From assembly GCA_026214975.1 (NCBI GenBank), contig CM047817.1, forward strand, positions 60,854,407-60,918,406: a stretch of DNA of 64,000 nt. The letters run 5' to 3'. Position 1 is the stretch's first letter; the number at the start of each line of letters is the position of its first letter. Under the pieces are notes generated by a model. The model was not told the origin of the DNA, did no database searches, and saw nothing but the letters and a program-made list of their open reading frames with translations. Source of the stretch: Gentiana macrophylla (Eukaryota > Streptophyta > Magnoliopsida > Gentianales > Gentianaceae). The position numbers and the translations under genes were made by a program. Below are positions 33,210-44,303 of the stretch, one piece after another.

Positions 33210-34818
33210 TGATGCTTCTATTCTAGGTGTCCAATATAACCGGTAGTGTACCGGGTCAATTGTAGTCTAGTCCAGTTGTCAAGGTCGTATCCCACAAGGA
33301 TTTGTGAGGTTAAACACTTAAAAGCTTTTATTATCTCGATCTAGGACGCAATAAACAAGGAAATAAATGCATAAATGATTCTTTTAGTAATAAGGGTGAT
33401 AATTGATTAAATAAAAACCTAACCAAGACAATGTGTAGATTAAGCAAACCTCTATTAGTATCATGGGAATGGTTTCCTTCCAACCTTCCAACGGTGTTCA
33501 AAAGTGTGAAACGGTGCATTTCTAAGCAAGTTGTTCCCCCTAATATGAGTGTATGAAACTACTTTATGTCTCCTCCTTGGTCTAGGTGTCCTAGACCTAA
33601 TGAATTGACACGATATGAACTTGAATGCAATGAACAAGAAATAATCCCCGGATAAGAAATCGAGTTCCGCTTAAGGTCGATTTTACCTTCCGGTTCTCCT
33701 ACCCTTTTTCCCACACCTAACATCTCCTTTCGGCCTCCATTAAGTGTGTGTATGCAAGCATTAGTTAATTGCTCCAATAAAAGAACACCATACAATGCAA
33801 GTAGGAAAATATTCACAACAATTGAAACTAAGCAATACAAACAACCATTCCCGATCAACATAAGAGATCATAATATTTCTACAACATCATTTGGGCTAGT
33901 GTAGAACTAGCCACTCATGACTATGAACACCAACTTGTCTGGGTTAGTATTCATACTGACGAGAACAATTCAATCAAGGTAAAGGCTAAGAATTTTACCA
34001 ATCACAAGCTATAAGCTCGAAAATGGAGACCTTCATTCAATCTTCAAAAACCTTCAAGGGAGTTTGATACACAAAGTGTTAATCTTGCTCCAACTAAAGT
34101 AGTAGAAATAAAATTAGGAATTCTTAATGTTTACACTAGCAATTAAAAGCTAATTTTATGCTAAAATTCGGCTGGAGTAGCATTGGGGGTTGGGGTGCCT
34201 TCAAGGAAGAGTGAGAGTGGAGAAGATGAAGTATATTGATGATATGGTAGGTGAAGTGAATAAATTAGATCCTTAATTGCTGACTGTACAACAATGGCGT
34301 GCGCCATATGCCTTGGTGTGTGTCATTTTTTCCTTTTGGGAATACTTGGCATAGGCCAACATCGATTGGCGTGCGCCATGCTCTGGTTTGCTAGTTGGCT
34401 GACTGACATCATGCATTAATTGCTTCATCAGACTTTGAATTTCTTGATTGGCCTAGGCCAATGTGCCTTGGCGTGCACCAATTACACATGGGATACTCCC
34501 TGGTCGCGTTTATTCTCTATTTGGCGCGGGCCAAATCCTCAGGCGTGCGCCATTTTGTCTTCATGGGTTGGAATCCTTATCTAAATGCCCTGAATCATCT
34601 CTCAATCAACCTTTGAGCATCAACTCATCAAAAATCCAAGCTCTAAGCCTTTATACCTACTGCAAAACAAACACGAAGATACCGTGCATAAATCCGATAA
34701 CAAAAATTGGCTAAAAAGCCTATATCAAAAGCAAAAAGTAGTTTTTCATGATATTTCCTATGTACACAAAATGGTCCAAATTATCACAGTAATTGCTCAA
34801 GTTGATGTCAAAACATCA
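33210..34818 (-). repeat. Athila-like 5' LTR
   Basis: On the element strand it begins TGATGTTTTGACATCA and ends AGAAGCATCA. It contains a U5 block with TTGTAGTCTAGT and GGTCGTATCCC (33260-33293, plus-strand text). In the presumed U3 (34294-34552) there is a series of GC-rich palindromes of the form TGGCGTGCGCCA. No second LTR is in the window. No gene is inside it; the short frames are chance. Confidence 0.88.
34294..34552. repeat. Palindrome array in the Athila-like LTR
   Basis: Dyads seen: ATGGCGTGCGCCAT (34294), TTGGCATAGGCCAA (34346), TGGCGTGCGCCA (34367), ATTGGCCTAGGCCAAT (34447, a perfect 16-mer), TTGGCGTGCACCAA (34468), TTTGGCGCGGGCCAAA (about 34520) and AGGCGTGCGCCA (34541). Spacing is irregular (20-80 bp). 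The same words occur at 31031, 31051 and 11776-11952 in the interior. Confidence 0.8.
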
Positions 34819-34829
34819 ATAAATGAATG

Positions 34830-36583
34830 TGTTGGAAATAAAATTTATGTTTTGATGATGATTCATCGCTTATTCAGTTATTATTCTAAACCCCACTGAT
34901 GAAGTGTCATAACTAGCTGTTATAGTGCAAAGCGAAAAGATGTCTAGATATCAAATGTATAGGATTTATTAGAGTCGACATTTGTATAAGTTAAATCGAC
35001 AAGCCATTGTAATAGTTCTCTAGGTGGAACCGAGAAAATAAAACCGAGATTTAGAGAAGCGAGCGAATGAGCAGAGCACACCAACAGAAAATTGAAGAAG
35101 AAAAGTTCGCTGAGAGTTACAAACTCGGTTGGTTTATCTAAGATGACTAAAGAACTGAGGGTCACAGACTCAGCTATTGAATATCGAAGAACTGAGGGTT
35201 CAAACTCAGTTATGAAGACCAAGTCGAGACTGTAAAGTTAGACTTCAGGCAAGATTGTGGTGACCTGAACTGACTTTATGGATCTTGTATGAAGACCCAA
35301 GAATCATAAGGACAATGAATTCTTAGATGATAATGAATCATGGTGTACTCTAATTAAGTCAATTATAATCAGATGAAAACTGGAGTACTGATATTTGAAG
35401 AAGAGTAAAATCTCAGTTAACGCTCCAAGTCAGTAAAGAAACTGACAAGTGATAAACTCAGTATTAAAACTGATAAGGAAACTTAGTTTTATAAGTCAGT
35501 CATCCAACAAACTGATCATACAGTCGAACGTTATAAAGGAAGCAAACTCATTGGATGAGTTACTGACACAGCAGAACGGTCAGAAAATATAGCCGTTGCA
35601 AGATTCAAGCAAGATGAACGTTGAATGAACCCCTATAAATAGACCACCTCTACAACGTCAACAAGGGGGTGTGTATGTGAAAAGAGAGCAGGAAAATTAA
35701 AAAGGATCTATCTAGTCAAGAGAAATTTAATTAAGGGGAAAGCCAAATTCAAAAGAATACTTGCTAAGAACTTAATTGCAAGATCGAGAAATTTCTTCAA
35801 GTGTTCAAAGTGCATTCAAGCTTAATCAAGTTCACTCATTTGAAGAAACACAGAGCCGTGCTTAATTTAACCATTCAGAAGAAAAGCTCATATCACAGTT
35901 GAATCATAGTTATTGATTCAAAGTCTCAACTTTGATTTTATCAAGGGTTAGACTGTGAAACACCAAGAAGGTGTGAAGGACAGTTGAGTGCAGTCAGGAA
36001 GACTGTGTTTGTGATGAGTTGGTGAAGAGGCAATTCTACCCTCCAAGGACCAGTGGTTCAAACAGTTGAAGAGCAGCAATCCTACCTGTTCTACAAGTGT
36101 TTAGATAGTGAAGCTAGGGATTAGTCAAGGACTATCAGTTTAGGACTCTTTGTAACCGGGCCATCTCAAAGAAGTTCTAGTGGAATTTTCCTCCGCATCA
36201 CAGGGGAAGAGAGGATTGACAGGATTACACCAACTGGAACCTCTATAAATCTTGTTGATTTACTTTACGCATTCATTTACTTTATTATAGTTATATTTAT
36301 GTGGTTTTCACTCCGAAACTAAGTTAACTTGTTGTTAAAGGCTAATTTATATCCGTTGCCAGTTAACAAGACTAAATATAAGTCAACATTGACTTATACT
36401 CAGTTAAGTTAGCTGAACTCCGCACAAGTTTCAGGACAGGAACAAGACTGAGATGAGTATCAGTTTGAGTTTGACAGAAACTCAGCTCCTGGGGGTTCTC
36501 CAGTTTAGGAAAAGTTTTTGGTGACAAGTTTATTCACCCCCCCCCCCCTCTAAACTTGTGTTAGCCTTTCCAAGGGACCAACA
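34830..36583 (+). repeat. Sire2 5' LTR
   Basis: Begins TGTTGGAAATAAAA and ends GGGACCAACA. TATAAATA at 35634-35641. A run of C (about 36537-36549) precedes CTAAACTTGTGTTAGCC. Between 34970 and 35075 it differs from the 3' LTR mainly at CAG/CTG triplets; elsewhere the two are nearly identical. Confidence 0.92.
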
Positions 36584-36585
36584 AT

Positions 36586-36596
36586 TGGTATCGGAG
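36586..36596 (+). other. Sire2 primer-binding site, tRNA-Met type
   Basis: TGGTATCGGAG follows the LTR end by two bases. It has the same variant base as Sire1. Confidence 0.8.
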
Positions 36597-36681
36597 AGGT
36601 TCTTCCTTCTGGGGGAGATCCGAGTTGTTACTGCTTAAGTTATAAACCAGTTGTTGACAATCCTTACTATACTTCATTTCA

Positions 36682-38016
36682 ATGGATACATCTAGAATTA
36701 GGAATTGGCTAAATAACCCCCTGACTGACTACCTACAGAATGTTCTCTATGATTTCCAGGATCAAGTATTTGAAAGATTCAGTACTACAAGCTCTCACAC
36801 AAATCCTGAACCTCATTTCAGTTATGATGAAGACATTGAGTTTAATGCGAAAATTGATGATGAATCCAGAGGATTTCCATCCCTAAGCGATCTTTCAGAA
36901 GAAGCAGAAAGAGAGTTACTACGAGTAGCTAATTATATAGAAGAAGAACTAACCAAAGATCCATCCAGTGCAAAAGCCAAAGATATCGATGAGACTCTAC
37001 CTACAAGTCATGAAGGTGAAAGTGACGAAGAAATCATACTGCTAGGAGCTACACATGCAAAAGCTGTTGATAAAGGAAAACAAGTCTTAATTGATGATGA
37101 TTCCTCGACAGAAGATCTACCTATCAAAAATCAGGAGGTAATCGCATCTACATCCAGCACTCACACTACCCTGAACAATCAAAGAAATGATGATTTCAAT
37201 GAAACCTTGGACATACTCATAGAGAAATTAGAGGCAACTCAAAAGAATTATGAGAATGTCAAAAAGGAGAAAAAGTTATTGAAAACTGAAATTTCAAGAT
37301 TGAATGCTGAAATTAATCTAGTCAAAACTAATAATGGAACCAAGGTAATTCGACCAACTGATGAACTAACAAAAGTTATAAACATCAAAGAATCATCAGT
37401 TGATCCAATTTCCAGAGTTCAATTCAAACCTAGAAAACCGTTTGGAGATATATCTGGTTTAGGGTTTGATAATCAGTATAATTCTAAGTTCAGACCAAGA
37501 TCAGTTGCAATAAAATTTGTAACTACTCAAAAGTCAGAAACTCAGAAAACTGATAAAGCTATTAGAACTGACAAAAACTCAGCACAGCCCAACGCACAAA
37601 CTGACAAAACTGAAAAATCAGTTGGTAAATTTCACCAAGCCCACAGATTTTACAGAAAGACTCGGAAAAATTGAAAACAAGAAAGCGGTCGGAGATCAGT
37701 AAGAAAAATCTTCAAGTCACATTCATCTAAGAATGTAGATCATTCATGGAGTATCAGTCTCAAAGGGAAAGGAAGATTATTTCCCACTGATGAAGATTGG
37801 AATGAACCATCACATCAGTTTCACAAAATGAACAAACCTAAAACTGTTAAGGCAAAACAGGAAAAATTTGTGAAAGCTGACTTTACTCAGTCAAAATATC
37901 AAGAGAGGTATAAAGTTAAAAATAAAATTGTACCATCAAAAACTTATCAGTTAGGACCCAAACAGTTATGGGTACCGAAAATTTCTTATTTTGTTTTGCA
38001 GGAGAAAACCCGCTAA
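36682..38016 (+). pseudogene. Sire2 gag-derived ORF without capsid
   Basis: The 330-codon frame at 36682-37674 starts MDTSRIRNWLNNPLTDYL. It has acidic middle parts and a coiled-coil segment with ETLDILIEKLEATQKNYE, matching LEETLDELMNQLVTIQASYE of Sire1 gag. It continues past a stop with KGKGRLFPTDEDWN and ends GPKQLWVPK...FVLQ near 38003, the same gag/protease boundary text as Sire1 (GPKHSWVPK...FVLQ). No UBN2 capsid domain and no CCHC knuckle are seen. The second frame is 37828-38016. It cannot make a particle alone and might act as a partner or decoy, but that is speculation. Confidence 0.7.
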
Positions 38017-38392
38017 ACTGAGAACTGAAAAGTGGAATTCACAAAACCAAGTTGTATTTACAACTAAGTTTTTGAATTCAGCACAAGGACAAAACTGAAC
38101 ATATACAGCTGTTGATAAACCGTACCTACTCTATTCACTATTTTCTAGCTACAGATGTCAAGAAAAGACATGGTCCTTCTCAAATCTAAACTGTCCGTAT
38201 CTTCCACTCGTCCACCTTTTCACAATCTCAAAATATTTATGACAAGACGTTCTAATGTCCCACTCAATTCTTAACTACCCCTACTGCAAATTATAAATAC
38301 CCAGAATTTACTTTTGTAATTTCTTACGTTTAAATTTTTGAATCCACTCTCTGAATCTCAAATTTTCAAAATATTCAATCAAATACAGAAAA
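38017..38392 (+). other. Pol-less spacer in Sire2
   Basis: Where pol should be there are about 380 bases of non-coding DNA. The first bases (AAACTGAGAACTGAA, about 38014) resemble the RNase H end of Sire1 (AAACTGAGAACTAAA, about 5912), which places the deletion junction there. A TATAAATA at about 38293 could serve an internal promoter for the 3' ORF, but this is unproven. Confidence 0.55.
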
Positions 38393-41036
38393 ATGACTTT
38401 CACTCTTGTTGAACCCGGAATGATCGTATCTCTTGGACAGTATATTGCAAAATATATTGATCAAACTCTAGTCAATTCAATTGCAACAAAAATCATAAAA
38501 ATTAAAGGTTTGGATGCTGTTTTCAACATCGATCTGAAAGTGTATGTTTAGAAAGCATTGGAGACTTCTATCAATTTGGTAGAACAACTGTAGAAGGAGA
38601 AGACACACAAACCTACATCACTACTGTCAATGATAAGGAGATCAAGGTCACCGAAGATCTAATTGCAGAAAACTTTGGATTTGAAAAATCCGGAGGATCA
38701 GCAGCCATCAAGCTGACCAAGGAACAAAATGAGAAACTATGGAAAGATATATCAATTAGTGGAGAATCCGCCGTCTCACAGACCGGGAGCACAAGCTTAC
38801 TCAAGCCAGAGTTCAATTTTCTCTCAAAAATGTTAGCAAACTGTGTCATTGGAAATGCAGGAAACTTTAGCAATCTATCTGGAGCAAAATTAGATTTGCT
38901 ATATGTGATTTGGTTTGGAAAAGATTTCAATTGGGCAAGATATCTATTTGATCAACTGATAGCACAGTCAATTGACGCACCCAAGAAGAAGACCGATGAA
39001 AAGAAAGGTCGATTTTATCACAAGAAAACTCTTGTGTTAGTTGTCCAAAGAATATTAGATCATTTTGGAGTCGCAAAGAGAAAAGAAACACCAGTGGCTG
39101 ATGGGAAAATTGCCGTTAAGGAAGAAAAAGCTGGAAAAAGGAAAGCTGAGAAATCTGTGACTGAACCCAAAAAGAAGAAAAGCAGGAAATCGAAGAAACC
39201 TGCAACTAGAGATGAAGTGTTGGCACAAATTGAAGATTTAAAGAAAAGAAGGAAACAGTTGGAAGAATCAGAAAAAGGCTTAACTGATCAAGTAACTGAG
39301 AAACCAATAGAAGTGTCACCAACACAAGAAGCAAGAACTGAAGTTGCTGACGGATCAGCACCAGTAGAGAGAACTGAAGCAAATCTCACCGAATCTATTC
39401 CAGTTTCGGTAACTGGAGTTTTACCAATTCAAGAACCAACTGCACATTCACAAGAAATGGAAATAGTAAAAGAAACTGAAGTTGTCAACAGAGAACTGAC
39501 TGTTGAAACTGATTTGCTAAAAGAAGCTGAAACTCAGGGGGAACAGACCCTGAGAACTGAGCCTGATGATGAAGAATCCGATTTTGATGAAAGACTGATT
39601 GATGAAACAACATTGAATATGCTTATGTTGCTTTCAAAATCCAAGTCTACTTCTCAAGAATCTGCCCCCAGATTAGAACATGAGGAAACAGTTAGAGAAT
39701 CCTCAATTTCTCACTCTGAGGAAAAGGAGTCTGAAGCAGAAAAAGCATCAACCAAGGTCACTCAGTTGGATGATCAAGTCGATGAAGATGAACCCACTGA
39801 GCATACTATGGATGAAGTTCCTATTGCTGATTTGGAATCTGAACCTACTGAAAAACAAGTTGTTGAAGAACTTGTAAGTCGAGAAAGTTATAGGCCCGAG
39901 CCGACAATCTCGGGGCCGATTATTGAAAAAGATACATCGCCGCCTTGCACACTACTGAGGAGGAATCGCAGAACCGATCTTATGGAAACTGATGGTGTTG
40001 CAAGAACTGATCACATGCAAGTTGAAGTTTCTATTCAAGAAGAAGACCATGAGATCACAAGAGAATCAGAAGATACTCTTACTCATTCAAATCCACAACT
40101 GATCATGGAGAACTTATTAAGATTTGCCCACTCAAGTGGATCTCATTAAGTTTTACCATAATGAGATAATCAGAATTCAGAAAGACGATAACAGCTTATT
40201 TGGAAAGGTTCTACATGCCTTGGAAGCTAGCAAAGATGAAAGAAGCAATCTTGAAAAGAAAATGGATGTCGTCAATGATAACTGTCAAAACACCCTGCTT
40301 GAGCTTCGAAAAACAACCATCGAGCATGATGCAAGGAGAGATGAAACTCAAGATAGATGGGAAGTTATTCTGAATAATCTGGTAGATAGAATGATCTTAA
40401 TGGAACAGGGCATGAAGGACTCAGTTGTGGCTCAAACCATTTTGGCATCAACTCAACAAACCTTGAATGCTTACATCAAAAGCCTGATTCACAAAGATGA
40501 TGTCAATAAGGGGAAAAGTTGAATGATAAGTTGAATGAACTGAAGAAAGCAAGAGGAGATTTCACTGATGAAGAAATGAAACTGATTGTCAAATACTCAG
40601 AGCCTACTGCCAGAAGAGTTGGTTTGGATTCTCGTCTATACAGTCTATTCAAAAACCTACCAGAAAGGGAAGGAGTATCAAAAGAAGAATCTCTAGAATC
40701 GTTTCTACACATGCAGAAGGTGCTCATGCACTATTGGAAGAAACTGAAGAAATGAGAAGCAGATGGTACCATAGATAGAGAATCAGAGAAAATTGAAAAA
40801 AATTTGAACTCGAATTTGTTAATCTTCTACTGAGAACAGCCACCAATGAAAGAATGAGGACAACTGTCTTCACTTTTGCAGTTCTTTTCAAAAACAAATT
40901 TTTCAAGAATAGCAATCAATCTCAATCATGGAACATTTGGGCAATCATCCATGGAAATGAAAGCTCAGCTACAAATGATGCTATGAGATCTCTTGCAGAA
41001 AATTATGATAATCAAGTTTCTCAATCTGCCAAGTAA
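38393..41036 (+). pseudogene. Sire2 3' ORF (unknown function), few frame breaks
   Basis: Starts at 38393 (MTFTLVEPGMIVSLGQYIAKYI). A shift near 38530 leads into the long open frame ending at 40149. That frame has a compact N-terminal domain (NFGFEKSGGSAAIKL, LDLLYVIWFGKDFNWARYLFDQL), a Lys-rich nuclear-localisation-like patch (PKKKKSRKSKKP, about 39168-39203) and a long Glu/Thr-rich tail. Shifts near 40130 and 40520 continue to LIVKYSEPTARRVGL (about 40582-40626) and FLHMQKVLMHYWKKLKK, then a decayed end. The N-terminal fold recalls plant transposon-associated domains rather than an envelope. It is the best kept coding part of this element. Confidence 0.7.
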
Positions 41037-41211
41037 AAAGAAACTATCTTCTAGTTCCTTTTTATCATGTTGTATTTTATTACTCTATCTTGTAACTCAG
41101 TTATCGAATAAACTCTCAGTTTCTCAGTTCATTGCGTTATTTACTGTATTTTGTTTTATCTTTTTGTATTGCTTTTAAGGAGGGTATTGACATCATCAAA
41201 AATGGGGAAAT
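41037..41211 (+). other. Sire2 3' UTR with polypurine tract
   Basis: T-rich DNA, then GGAGGGTATTGACATCATCA and AAAATGGGGAAA at about 41198-41210, directly before the LTR. It is the same arrangement as in Sire1. Confidence 0.7.
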
Positions 41212-42959
41212 TGTTGGAAATAAAATTTATGTTTTGATGATGATTCATCGCTTATTCAGTTATTATTCTAAACCCCACTGATGAAGTGTCATAACTATCT
41301 GTTATAGTGCAAAGCAAAAAGATGTCTAGATATCAAATGTATAGGATTTATTAGAGTCTGACATTTGTATAAGTTAAATCAGACAAGCACTGTAATAGTT
41401 CTAGGCTGGAACTGAGAAAATAAGAAACTGAGATTCAGAGAAACTGAACAGCAGAGCACACCAACAGAAAATTGAAGAAGATAAGTTCGCTGAGAGTTAC
41501 AGACTCGGTTGGCTTATCTAAGAAGACTGAAGAACTGAGGGTCATAGACTCAGTTATTAAAGATCGAAGAACTAAGGGTTCAAACTCAGTTATGAAAACC
41601 AAGTCGAGACTGTAAAGTTAGACTTCAGGCAAGATTGTGGTGACTTGAACTGACTTTATGGATCTTGTATGAAGACCCAAGAATCATAAGGAAAATGAAT
41701 TCTTAGATGATAATGAATCATGGTGTACTCTAATTAAGTCAATTATAATCAGATGAAAACTGGAGTACTGATATTTGAAGAAGAGTAAAATCTCAGTTAA
41801 CGCTCCAAGTCAGTAAAGAAACTGACAAGTGATAAACTCAGTATTAAAACTGATAAGGAAACTCAGTTTTATAAGTCAGTCATCCAACAAACTGATCGTA
41901 CATTCGAACGTTATAAAGGAAGCAAACTCATTGGATGAGTTACTGACACAGCAGAACGGTCAGAAAATATAGCCGTTGCAAGATTCAAGCAGGATGAACG
42001 TTGAATGAACCCTATAAATAGACCACCTCTACAACGTCAACAAGGGGGGTTTACGTGAAAAAAGAGCAGGAAAATTAAAAAGGATCTATCTAGTCAAGAG
42101 AAATTTAATTAAGGGGAAAGCCAAATTTTAAAGAATACTTGCTAAGAACTTAATTGCAAGATCGAGAAATTTCTTCAAGTGTTCAAAGTGCATTCAAGCT
42201 TAATCAAGTTCACTCATTTGAAGAAACACAGAGCCTTGCTTAATTTAACCATTCAGAAGAAAAGCTCATATCACAGTTGAATCATAGTTATTGATTCAAA
42301 GTCTCAACTTTGATTTTATCAAGGGTTAGACTATGAAACACCAAGAAGGTGTGAAGGACAGTTGAGTGCAGTCAGGAAGACTGTGTTTGTGAAGAGTTGG
42401 TGAAGAGGCAATTCTACCCTCCAAGGATCAGTGGTTCAAACAGTTGAAGAGCAGCAATCCTACCTGTTCTACAAGTGTTTAGATAGTGAAGCTCGGGATT
42501 AGTCAAGGACTATCAGTTTAGGACTCTTTGTAACCGGGCCATCTCAAAGAAGTTCTAGTGGAATTTTCCTCCGTATCACAGGGGAAAAGAGGATTGACAG
42601 GATTACACCACCTAAAACCTCTATAAATCTTGTCTATTTACATTACGCATTCATTTACTTTATTATAGTTATATTTATGTGGTTTTCACTCCGAAACTAA
42701 GTTAACTTGTTGTTAAAGGCTAATTTATATCCGCTGCTAGTTAACAAGACTAAATATAAGTCAGCATTGACTTATACTTAGTTAAGTTAGCTGAACTCCG
42801 CACAAGTTTCAGGACAGGAACAAGACTGAGCTGAGTATCAGTTTGAGTTTGACAGAAACTCAGTTCCTGGGGGTTCTCCAGTTTAGGAAAAGTTTTTGGT
42901 GACAAGTTTATTCACCCCCCCCCCTCTAAACTTGTGTTAGCCTTTCCAACGGACCAACA
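41212..42959 (+). repeat. Sire2 3' LTR
   Basis: Begins TGTTGGAAATAAAA and ends CGGACCAACA. TATAAATA at 42013-42020. It is collinear with 34830-36583. Confidence 0.92.
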
Positions 42960-42964
42960 GAATG

Positions 42965-43030
42965 AGAAATGGGGATAAACCATCAAGAAAGCATAATCTT
43001 GTTGACTCACATCACATATATCATCGATAT
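42965..43030. other. Older flanking DNA between Sire2 and the Tat element
   Basis: About 66 bases of unique sequence between two insertions. Together with 34819-34829 and 56640-56900 it represents the pre-insertion intergenic DNA. No gene is seen. Confidence 0.7.
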
Positions 43031-43035
43031 GTATT

Positions 43036-43738
43036 TGACGATGCTCAGAATTGAACTTACCCACGTGTCACTCTTTTAGTAGCCCAACATTAAGTTTAGA
43101 TAGAGAAAGGTTGTCAAAGGGATCGGAACTCCCAACAGCCGATCTGGGGTAGCTCGACCGCTCTCCCCCAAACTCTCTAGGTCGACCGAGGCTTAGGGCC
43201 GACCTCCGAGCAGTATAGGCACAGATATTATCCCGACCCCTACAGGTCGGCCAATACTTGTGTTCAAACTTAGTCCCATCCAATCTATAAGGTCGGCCTA
43301 GGTCCCCCTCGGACCAAACCCTTTGCACACGTTCTGAATTAGATAATTATGGAAGGAATCCCGAGCCATAAAGGCTCCAATCTTTATCGTTTAATACTAA
43401 TATTTGAACATAACAATTATCTCCTAAAAATCAGGGAGAATGATTAATCCTTATCTTTTCCTTAGGGACCAAGAAAATCAGAGTCCATCACATACACGCT
43501 ACACGTTAACTCTTGGGCACAAGCCCCTCTATATAAACGATCCTTAAGGAACTACGGAGACTTGATTCCAATTCACACATTGGATACGTAGGCAGCTTAA
43601 TCACCATCAAGTGCAGTCTAAACCACCACCAAAACACCCCCCTCTTTTTATCATTTTCTGTGTTCTAGAGGCTTTAACAGGTTATCAATAGGAGTCAAAA
43701 TACCTGAAATTCATATAGACGTTTTTTATAATCGTCGA
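43036..43738 (+). repeat. Tat-like 5' LTR
   Basis: Starts TGACGATGCTCAGAATTG. It has GGTCGACC/GGTCGGCC words, a TATATAAA at about 43531 as likely TATA box, and ends TAATCGTCGA where the other copy has GAATCGTCA. It is directly followed by TTGGTGCCAGAAGGAGG, which I take as the PBS region; the priming tRNA was not identified. Confidence 0.88.
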
Positions 43739-43797
43739 TTGGTGCCAGAAGGAGGGGTGTCCTTAAGGAGTCCGAGCTGACTCCGGTCTCACCACCC

Positions 43798-44100
43798 TTG
43801 TTTGGATTTGCCAGTCCTCATGTTCATCCTATGGGAATGGTCCGGCTCGCGACAACATTTGGGAAAGAGCCGAAGGGAAGAACTCTAATGGTCAACTATG
43901 TTTTGGTTAAGTCATCATCGGCATACAACATCATCCTGGGAAGGCCCGCTCTGATTGATCTCCGGGCCGAGATTTCCTCCACACACATCAGTCTGAAGTT
44001 CCCGACCTCCTACGGCTCGGTCGAAATCAAAAGGGACGTAGAAGTCGCCCGAAGTTGCTACGCGGCCACAATCAAGAACAAGGGAATCATCCTAGCCTGA
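43798..44100 (+). pseudogene. Tat-type aspartic protease fragment
   Basis: The frame LFGFASPHVHPMGMVRLATTFG...LMVNYVLVKSSSAYNIILGRPALIDLRAEIS has the usual layout of Tat-lineage retropepsin, including the ILGRP motif. It extends in frame a few codons 5' of 43798. The catalytic D(S/T)G lies upstream and is missing: only about 60 bases separate this block from the PBS. Gag and the start of protease have been deleted. After 44100 no reverse transcriptase or integrase follows. Confidence 0.8.
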
Positions 44101-44303
44101 GCAGCTCGGCAAGTCTTTATCATTTGCTATTTTTATTTCAGAACTTCTGTTATGCTTTTTCTTTTTCAGTTTTCGATTTTTTTGCTTTTTTAAATTAAAT
44201 TTTGCCGTGGAGCATTTAATTTTTGCTGTTTGTTGCATACATCTCCGTATTATTTCACAAGTCCATAAGGACCAACTAATCAACGTGTTACAACGCTTCA
44301 CGC

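Larger units (their letters stand above)
10790..34818 (-). mobile_element. Athila-like Ty3/gypsy element, split and truncated
   Basis: Read on the minus strand, the order is 5' LTR (34818-33210), PBS for tRNA-Asp (33203-33190), gag (about 32950-31100), then, across the inserted copia element, the gag/protease linker and protease (11950-10790). Pol is cut at 10789 by Sire1 and the remainder is outside the window. The retropepsin DLGA(I)INLMP signature and the gag are typical of the Athila branch of plant gypsy elements. Only the right end is visible; the five bases after it are ATAAA (34819-34823). Confidence 0.85.
34830..42959 (+). mobile_element. Sire2: Sirevirus-like element lacking pol
   Basis: LTRs 34830-36583 and 41212-42959 are flanked by GAATG on both sides (34825-34829 and 42960-42964), proving one complete insertion. 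The inside, 4.6 kb, has a tRNA-Met PBS, an ORF resembling only the C-terminal linker of gag, and the 3' ORF. Capsid, zinc knuckle, protease, integrase, reverse transcriptase and RNase H are all absent. It is therefore a non-autonomous derivative related to, but clearly diverged from, Sire1. Confidence 0.92.
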
